DNA from: Ichthyophis bannanicus
Lineage: Eukaryota; Chordata; Amphibia; Gymnophiona; Ichthyophiidae
Length of the DNA: 64,000 bases
Assembly: GCA_033557465.1 (NCBI GenBank)
Contig: CM066035.1
Coordinates: 900,085,309 to 900,149,308 of the forward strand
Direction: 5' to 3'
Below are positions 58,250 to 64,000 of this stretch, one piece after another (within the stretch, counting starts at the first letter, position 1; each line of letters starts with the position of its first letter). Position numbers and translations under genes: made by a program. The notes below the pieces were generated by a model. It did not search any database. It saw nothing but the letters and a program-made list of their open reading frames with translations, and was not told the DNA's origin.

Positions 58250-58903
58250 AAAATGAGATATTCTTCAATTTAATAGTATACCGTACTATTAACAAAGATT
58301 CACTTATCTGGACGTTGTAAAGACTTCAGTCTGCACCGCAGCGGGACACCATCACTTTCACTATAACGTTCAAATACCAAAGGAGCAGCAAATTGTTTCT
58401 ACTATCATGAAGAACATCCTGTTATATACTTTGAACACCCTACTAAAACTGCCTGACAAAAGCTTCTGTTTCGCCTATTCAGCTTCGTCAGGGATTCAAG
58501 ATCAAATTCTCAGGAAAGCAATCAAATGATATTCGCCACAATTCTCACAAATAGAGAGCTTCAATCACGGACAACTATAATGTCTCCCATTGCTTGTATC
58601 GACAGCGTCTGACATCATCGTCATTTAAAGAGGAATCTAGCGAGCCGATACGCTCACCATTGCTGACATAACATTTCAACAACAACTTTATGTTCATTCC
58701 ACCCCTACCACATACATTCTACAGACAAAACTCACAAAACACTTCACCATATTACAAAACATAACAAACAAAAGGATACCGAACAGGAACTTCACAGTTT
58801 AAATATAAACGTTAAATAAAGAAGGTCCATTCGATTTTATTATTCAGTCCATTAGGAGCTAAAATATTCAGATCATAAATCCATTTTTGTTCTATCTAAA
58901 GTA
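58250..58903 (-). mobile_element. Penelope-like element 3' end
   Basis: On the minus strand from 58898 the sequence encodes IEQKWIYDLNILAPNGLN followed shortly by a stop at about 58820, resembling the C-terminal end of Penelope polymerases (W-I-x-x-L-x-x-L-x-P-x-G-L-N). Downstream, CCTGACGAAGCTGAATAGGC and GAAACAG (minus strand, about 58500-58455) fit the family's 3' UTR motif. The upstream coding part is cut off by DIRS-F at 58904. Confidence 0.7.
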
Positions 58904-59075
58904 AAGCATAGTTACTCACCTGTAACAGGTGATCTCCGGGAACAGCAGGAATTTAGTCCTCACATATGGGTATTGTCAGTACCGACAGAGCCTGCGCGGG
59001 AACGCTCCCCAGCGTCCAATCAGAACGCTTTTGGGAGCATCCCACAACGCCTGCGTGCTGCCTTCCCACCTTTCC
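58904..59075. repeat. DIRS-F left inverted terminal repeat
   Basis: The tip reads AAAGCATAGTTACTCACCTG. The 17-base perfect palindrome TCACCTGTAACAGGTGA occupies 58916-58932. The inner part CAATCAGAACGCTTTTGGGA matches DIRS-D's terminal repeat in inverse. Confidence 0.85.
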
Positions 59076-59172
59076 CAACTGCCTCTCTCCAGTTGAGTTT
59101 TAAAGCTGAGACAAAGAGAGAGAGGGAAAGGAAAGAGATAGAGAGATACAACTCCTAGGGGAGGTGGGTGGG

Positions 59173-59280
59173 TTGTGAGGACTAAATTCCTGCTGTTCCC
59201 AGAGATCACCTGTTACAGGTAAGTAACTATCCTATCTCCAGGAACAAGCAGGAATGTAGTCTTCACATATGGGGACTCCC
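59173..59280. repeat. DIRS-F internal complementary region
   Basis: Joined tip sequences: CACCTGTTACAGGTAAGTAAC followed by CTATCTCCAGGAACAAGCAG. Compared with the left tip it has CAGGTAAGT instead of CAGGTGAGT. Confidence 0.85.
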
Positions 59281-59393
59281 TAGCTTTAGGTGCCAGGGAG
59301 AGACCCCAGAAGTTGTGTGTCCCTGAAAAGGGCTCCAATTCCCCCATGGATCTCTGGCATCCTACCAGGGATGTTGATTAGGGCAGGAGTTGA

Positions 59394-60485
59394 TTAGGTA
59401 TGGAACAGGTGTTGAAGAACAGCCTGACCAAACAAGGCATCCCGGCGGGAGTCCTTGTCCAAGCAGTAATGGGCTGTGAAGGTATGAACTGAGGCCCAAG
59501 TGGCTGCTCGACAGATGTCGTGAATAGACACAGAGTGCAGATGAGCCACTGAGGCTGCCATGGCTATCACATTGTGAGCTGTGACATGGCCCTCCAGAGA
59601 AAGGTTCTTACTCTGATAGGCGAAGGAAATACACTGAGCAATCCAGTTAGATAGTGTTCTCTTGGAGACTGGAAGTCCCAAATGAGAAGGATCAAAAGCA
59701 ACAAAGAGTTGAGAGGACTTCCTATGTTGCTGTGTTCTTTGTAAGTAAAAAGCTAGAGCTCTTTTACAGTCCAAGGTATGAAGATTCCTTTCTGCATTTG
59801 ATGCATGAGGTCCTGGAAAAAAGACAGGTAGGTAGACCTCTTGGTTTAGATGAAAAAGCGAGACCACCTTAGGCATAAAGTGTGGATGAGTCCTAAGGAC
59901 TACCTTGTCATGATGGAACTTCGTATAAGGTGGATTAGCTACTAGCGCTTGCAACTCACTAATGCGGCGTGCTGATGTGATTGCAATGAGAAAGATAACC
60001 TTTCAAGAAAGGAATTTTAAGGAGCTGGTAGCTAAAGGTTCGAAAGGTGGCTTCATGAGCTGCCCAAGAACCAGGTTTAAGTCCCATGCCACCGGAGGTA
60101 GTCTAATGGGAGGCTTAGTTAGAAGGAGGCCTCTCATAAATCTTGCTATGAGAGTATGAGAGGAAATAGGCTGTCCATTTAGAGGTTTAAGAGAAGCTGC
60201 AATAGCACTCAAATGGACTCTTACTGAATTTGTCTTAAGGCCTGCATTAGATAAATGGAGGAGATACTCCAGCAAAGATTGCAGAGGTATCGCAAGGGGG
60301 TTAAGACCCTTTTCCGAACACCAAATAGTAAACCTTTTCCACTTGAAAGCATAAGAGCGTCTAGTGGAAGGTTTTCTAGAAGCATAAAGAACATCTTTCA
60401 CTTGCTGAGAAAGATTAAGATCTTGGAGATCTAGGCCTTCAGCAACCAAGCCCTGAGATGCAGAGACTGGGGATTGGGATGCCAT
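59394..60485 (-). pseudogene. DIRS-F tyrosine recombinase (one TGA, altered catalytic box)
   Basis: From the ATG at 60485 (MASQSPVSASQG) a single frame runs to 59394, broken only by a TGA at about 60003-60005 where DIRS-C has Trp and DIRS-D Arg. The core-binding domain is SRKPSTRRSYAFKWKRFTIW. The catalytic Arg is in AITSARRISELQAL, and the Tyr in FTAHYCLDKDSRRD. The H-x-x-R box reads AHNVIAMAAS, with Ile for the second Arg, which should abolish activity. 363 codons, a normal length. Confidence 0.88.
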
Positions 60486-62590
60486 AACATTCCGTTCTCC
60501 TGAGATAGGAGATCTGGAGCAGACCCTAACTCCAGGGAGGGAGCTCGAGAGAGATGTAGAAGCAGCAGGTACCACACTTGCCGTGGCCAATGTGGTGCTA
60601 TGAGAATCATGTGACCTCTGTCTCTCTGAAGCTTGAAGAGGGTTTTGGGAATTAGGGGAATGGGTGGAAAAGCATACAGGAAGTCTTGACCCCAGTAAAG
60701 GAGGAAAGCATCCTTGGCCTGAGCCCCCTGAGCTGAAATTCTGGAACAGAACTGGGGAAGTTTGGCATTCCACGGACTTGCAAAGAGGTCTATGTCCGGG
60801 GTTCCCCAAAGTTGAAATATCCTGGTCACCTGGTCTGCATGCAGAGACCACTCGTGTGGAAGCAGAACTCGACTGAGTCTGTCTGCCCAAGAGGTTTGAA
60901 TGCCTGGAAGATATACTGCCAGCAGATGAATCTGATGCTCTCTGGCGAGGGCCCATAGCCGCAAAGCTTCATTGCAAAGCGACAGAGAGCCCGTTCCCCC
61001 CTGCTTGTTTACATAGAACATGGCTACTTGATTGTCCGTATGAATGAGGACTGTCTTGTAGCTGAGCAGGGAGTGGAACACTCGCAGAGCCAGGAAAATT
61101 GCTCTGAGTTCCAAGAGATTGATATGTAGACAACTCTCTTGCGGAGACCAGGTGCCCTGGGTGGAGAAGTCTTGCAGATGAGCTCCCCAACCCTTTGGAG
61201 AAGAATCTGTTGTGAGAGTTGCTTGGGGTAAGGGTTGTTGAAAGGGGCACCCCAGCAACAGGTTTTGAGTAGACTTCCACCATTGGAGGGACAAAATGAG
61301 GCGACTTGTGTTTGCTATTTTGTCTGACAGGCACCCTGATGCCTGGGTCCATTGGGTGGATAAAGTCCACTGAGCTGCCCTCATGTGGAGGCGAGCATAT
61401 GGAACCACATGCACGGTGGATGCCATGTGGCCTAGTAATTGCAACATCTCTCGAGCAGTTAGATGGGGCTTTAGTACTGCTTGAGAAGCTAACTGCACCA
61501 AGCGAAGGCAATGGGCCTGGGGAAGATAGGCTCTTGCCCTTGTGGTATCCAGGAAAGCTCCTATGAACTCTAAAGACTGAGTGGAAGTTAGACTGGATTT
61601 TGGGATGTTTATTACCAGCCCTAAATACTGAAGTATACGCATTGTGCAGGATAGAGAAGTCTTGGCCTCTGATTGTGTTGGAGCTCGAATGAGCCAGTCG
61701 TCCAAGTAAGGGAAGACGAATATTCCTAGAGTGCGGAGAAATGCTGCTACCACAGCCATGCATTTCGTGAACACCCTTGGTGCTGAGGCCAGACCAAAAG
61801 GAGGTACTCTGTATTGGTAGTGCTTTCTTTGATAAAGGAACCTTCTGTGGGTTGGATGGATGAGGACATGGGTGTACGCATCCTTGAGATCTAGAGAACA
61901 AAGCCAATCCTGACTCTGAAGGTATGGTAGCAGAGCTCCGAGAGAAATCATTTTGAATTTCTCCTTGACAATGAATTTGTTCAATTCTCTGAGATCTAAG
62001 ATAGGTCTGTAACCCCCTGTTTTCTTTGGAATAAGAAAATAAGGGGAATAGAACCCTATGCCCTGTTGATGAAGAGGTACTTCTTCTATTGCCCCTTGGG
62101 CAAGAAGGATGGCAACCTCCTGACCTAACAGGTCGATGAGAGAGGTCGGAGAATTGAACTGCTTCACTATTGTATGAGGGGGTATGCTTGAAAAATGAAG
62201 TTTGTACCCCTCCTTTATGATGGAGAGTGTCCAGTGCTCTGCTGTTATTTGCCCCCATCTGGGGGCAAAATGACATAATCTTCCTGAAATGGTGGACGGT
62301 TCTGGTCCTTCCAGAACCAGAAAGGCTAAGTTCTCTAGCTGAAAGTCAAAGGCCCTGAGGAGGCTGAGGCTGCTGGGCCGGTGGAGGCCTAGCAGCCTTT
62401 GCTTTCTTCTGTTTGGGTGGTTGCTGACGTTTGCTTGAAAACTGACCTGCAGAAGATGCCTGCTGACTATAAACAGGATAAAATCTTTTCTTTTTAGAAA
62501 AAGATGTTTTCTTGAACAACTTCTTTCTAACAGGATCAGCAGTGGATTTGGATAGTCTATACAAGGAGGAATTTTCAGCATCCATTTCAT
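60431..62590 (-). CDS. DIRS-F reverse transcriptase / RNase H, intact frame
   Basis: An open frame of about 720 codons. The first ATG is at 62590, but the frame is open earlier and overlaps gag by about 240 bp. RT motifs: RPILDLRELNKFIVKEKFKM, CSLDLKDAYTHVLIHP (Asp), PPFGLASAPRVFTKCMAVV, FPYLDDWLIRAP (DD at 61697-61702), SLTSTQSLEFIGAF. RNase H: LTTDSSPKGWGAHLQ, LLELRAIFLALRVF, IHTDNQVAMFYVNKQGG. The post-RNase H region follows: GTPDIDLFASPWNAKLPQF, LYAFPPIPLIPKTLFKL, LIAPHWPRQVWY. No stop or shift; the most complete enzyme gene in the window. Translation may need a shift from gag. Confidence 0.9.
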   Translation of the reverse strand: MKWMLKIPPCIDYPNPLLILLERSCSRKHLFLKRKDFILFIVSRHLLQVSFQANVSNHPNRRKQRLLGLHRPSSLSLLRAFDFQLENLAFLVLEGPEPSTISGRLCHFAPRWGQITAEHWTLSIIKEGYKLHFSSIPPHTIVKQFNSPTSLIDLLGQEVAILLAQGAIEEVPLHQQGIGFYSPYFLIPKKTGGYRPILDLRELNKFIVKEKFKMISLGALLPYLQSQDWLCSLDLKDAYTHVLIHPTHRRFLYQRKHYQYRVPPFGLASAPRVFTKCMAVVAAFLRTLGIFVFPYLDDWLIRAPTQSEAKTSLSCTMRILQYLGLVINIPKSSLTSTQSLEFIGAFLDTTRARAYLPQAHCLRLVQLASQAVLKPHLTAREMLQLLGHMASTVHVVPYARLHMRAAQWTLSTQWTQASGCLSDKIANTSRLILSLQWWKSTQNLLLGCPFQQPLPQATLTTDSSPKGWGAHLQDFSTQGTWSPQESCLHINLLELRAIFLALRVFHSLLSYKTVLIHTDNQVAMFYVNKQGGTGSLSLCNEALRLWALAREHQIHLLAVYLPGIQTSWADRLSRVLLPHEWSLHADQVTRIFQLWGTPDIDLFASPWNAKLPQFCSRISAQGAQAKDAFLLYWGQDFLYAFPPIPLIPKTLFKLQRDRGHMILIAPHWPRQVWYLLLLHLSRAPSLELGSAPDLLSQENGMLWHPNPQSLHLRAWLLKA

Positions 62591-63344
62591 TGGCCTTTTC
62601 CTGCCAATCTTTACCAAACAGGTTCTCACCAGTACAAGGGATATTTCCCAATTTATCTTGTACCGAGAGCTCTAAATCAGATGCCTGGAGCCAAGCAATT
62701 CTACGTGCACCTATGGCAATAGCCGAGGTTCTGCCTATACACTCAAAACAGTCAAAGGCTGCACGGTTGGAGAATTTAGAGACATCTAGGGCATGTCTGA
62801 CCCAAGTGAGAAAGTCCTGTCTTTTATCCTCAGAAATGAAAGGACTTAAAGTCTGTAAATTATCTGTGACCTCCTTTAGGAACATTCCCATGTAGAGACT
62901 ATAGGAACTGATTCTTGCAGCAAGCATGAAAGCTTGGAAGACTCTACGTCCCAAAGCATCCAGGGTTCTGCACTCACGTCCTGGAGGATTAGAGGCATGT
63001 CTTTTTGCACTTCTGATCCTTCTCATAGCTGACTTCACCACAATAGAGTGGTGAGGAAGTTGAGTCTTATGGAACCCAGGACAAGGAGGGACTCGATACA
63101 TAGTATCCAATCTACGAGAATGAGGAGAGGTGGTAAGAGGTGTTTCCCACATCCTCAACATGAGATCATATAGAATCTCATGAATGGGTAAGGTAGCTGC
63201 CTCCTTAGGAGTTTTGGGATATTGTAAAATTTCCAACTCGTTGGCCCTTGGCTCTGTTTCAGGGGCCACAGTAATGGACAGGCCCCGAGCCACCTCCCTG
63301 ATGAAGTCTGGAAGGACATGTCCTCTGGAGGAGACATCCTGCAT
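62346..63344 (-). CDS. DIRS-F gag-like ORF, C-terminal part
   Basis: 332 codons from the ATG at 63344. The conserved core is LPHHSIVVKSAMRRIRSAK, RISSYSLYMGMFLKEV and GARRIAWLQASDLELSVQD, then GENLFGKDWQEKANEMDAE and a Lys/Gln/Pro-rich, presumably nucleic-acid-binding tail (KKTSFSKKKRF; KQKKAKAARPPPAQQPQP). It overlaps the RT frame at its 3' end. The N-terminal part is in another frame immediately upstream. Confidence 0.8.
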   Translation of the reverse strand: MQDVSSRGHVLPDFIREVARGLSITVAPETEPRANELEILQYPKTPKEAATLPIHEILYDLMLRMWETPLTTSPHSRRLDTMYRVPPCPGFHKTQLPHHSIVVKSAMRRIRSAKRHASNPPGRECRTLDALGRRVFQAFMLAARISSYSLYMGMFLKEVTDNLQTLSPFISEDKRQDFLTWVRHALDVSKFSNRAAFDCFECIGRTSAIAIGARRIAWLQASDLELSVQDKLGNIPCTGENLFGKDWQEKANEMDAENSSLYRLSKSTADPVRKKLFKKTSFSKKKRFYPVYSQQASSAGQFSSKRQQPPKQKKAKAARPPPAQQPQPPQGL

Positions 63345-64000
63345 TAAGGGGAGGACTCCTCCTCTGGAAGAAGCATCGCTGCATCGACAGAACTTTCAGA
63401 ATCCTCAGATTCTTCTGAGGACTCGAAGTATCGTCTGTCCGGATGCTCCTGTAGAGCCCGATACCCGTACCGACCAAGGTCGGTACCGGGAATAACCGGT
63501 ACCGGAGGGCATCGGAGGACAGGGTACCGGCAGAGCCGACACCGATGCCGATGTCGATGCTATCGGTACCGGTGGAGTTGTCTGTCGCGGTACCAAGGGC
63601 GTCGATGCCGCAAGGAAAGCCGCCAGACTGCGTTCCATAGTCAGAATTCTCTGGGTCCATGGAAGCCGCCAATGCCTGGATGTCGGTACCGGTGGAGACC
63701 ACCGGTACCCCAGAGCATGGCACCAGGAGATCTGTCGAGGCCGAGCCATCGAGAACATCCTGGAACCCCGATAATGCTTTGGAAGCCGAAGCCTCCCACC
63801 GGGGTAATTTTGCTGGTGCAGAATACTCGAGGGCAACGCCAGAGGCATCTCGATGCTTAGAAGGAGATCTACCCTTCGAGGACCAGCTGGATTTATGTTT
63901 AGTTACCTGAGATCCACGGGAGGAAGAAGCAGCCCTGGAACACGTCGATGCCACCGAAGCCGCATCAGAGGGAAACAGGGTACTGAGCTTGGCAACTCGG
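63259..64000 (-). CDS. DIRS-F gag-like ORF, N-terminal part (partial)
   Basis: Open from the window edge to 63259. Ser/Thr/Gly-rich and of low complexity (SSSRGSQVTKHKSSW; TGTDSIDIGIGVGSAGT). It includes the region corresponding to the middle of the DIRS-E gag frame. The expected zinc-binding N-terminus would lie beyond the edge. It overlaps the following frame by 86 bp, so one frame change, original or mutational, separates the two halves. Confidence 0.65.
   Translation of the reverse strand, partial: RVAKLSTLFPSDAASVASTCSRAASSSRGSQVTKHKSSWSSKGRSPSKHRDASGVALEYSAPAKLPRWEASASKALSGFQDVLDGSASTDLLVPCSGVPVVSTGTDIQALAASMDPENSDYGTQSGGFPCGIDALGTATDNSTGTDSIDIGIGVGSAGTLSSDALRYRLFPVPTLVGTGIGLYRSIRTDDTSSPQKNLRILKVLSMQRCFFQRRSPPLNAGCLLQRTCPSRLHQGGGSGPVHYCGP

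Larger units (their letters stand above)
58904..64000 (-). mobile_element. DIRS-F, largely intact DIRS copy running off the right edge
   Basis: Left terminal repeat (58904-59075), internal complementary region (59173-59280), tyrosine recombinase, long RT-RNase H frame and gag-like frames, all reading leftward. The right terminal repeat lies outside the window. It is the best preserved copy of the family that also includes B to E. Damage seen: one TGA and a changed catalytic residue in the recombinase, and one frame change in gag. Confidence 0.92.

Noticed and set aside
39143..64000. Search for the preceding CDKL5 exon (glycine-loop exon of 35 bp)
   Set aside because: No segment with the expected coding and splice sites was seen; such a short exon could be missed, but the non-repetitive parts do not show it.

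Overview
The window is vertebrate genomic DNA, almost certainly from an amphibian with a large, repeat-rich genome. A caecilian is my best guess, from the mix of DIRS, Penelope, CR1/L2-type LINEs and a class I retrovirus; this is inference. It lies inside a host gene on the minus strand. Two short exons with intact splice sites, 39097-39142 (46 bp) and 25544-25680 (137 bp), encode consecutive pieces of the CDKL5 kinase N-lobe. All other sequence is intron: one complete 13.4 kb intron between the exons, and parts of the introns on either side.

The introns are packed with nested transposons. From left to right: a minus-strand LINE (1-501, resuming 10913-11697) is split by a complete 10.4 kb class I endogenous retrovirus (502-10907, minus) with two LTRs, a 5-bp target duplication and decayed gag, pro, pol and env. 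A minus-strand CR1-like LINE (11698-12053, resuming 17958-18700) is split, with no target duplication, by a nearly intact DIRS retrotransposon (DIRS-A). Next come two small inverted-repeat elements and a deleted DIRS-B (19791-23264) holding another LINE. A CR1-like 3' end (23265-24372) precedes exon 5.

The intron between the exons holds a MITE, an L2-like LINE (26892-29960), DIRS-C (30677-36810, itself hit by a CR1-like fragment) and some hairpin-forming repeats. To the right of exon 4 lie a fold-back repeat, a LINE (41165-46690, plus) with a minus-strand relative of the same family in its 5' region, and a composite of two oppositely oriented DIRS pieces (47151-53404). Then follow a G-rich minisatellite, a 2.3 kb long inverted repeat with a tRNA-type SINE in its spacer, a Penelope 3' end, and DIRS-F, which runs off the right edge.

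No gene cluster or operon is present, so the elements do not act together. The patterns most worth following up are the shared terminal architecture of the DIRS copies (strong splice-donor motifs and a palindrome at the 3' tips, repeated in the internal complementary region), the chimeric DIRS pair, the long overprinted reading frame across the DIRS reverse transcriptase, and the LINE/SINE shared tail. Most element ORFs carry stops or frameshifts. The main exceptions are the DIRS-A recombinase and the long DIRS-F reverse transcriptase frame.
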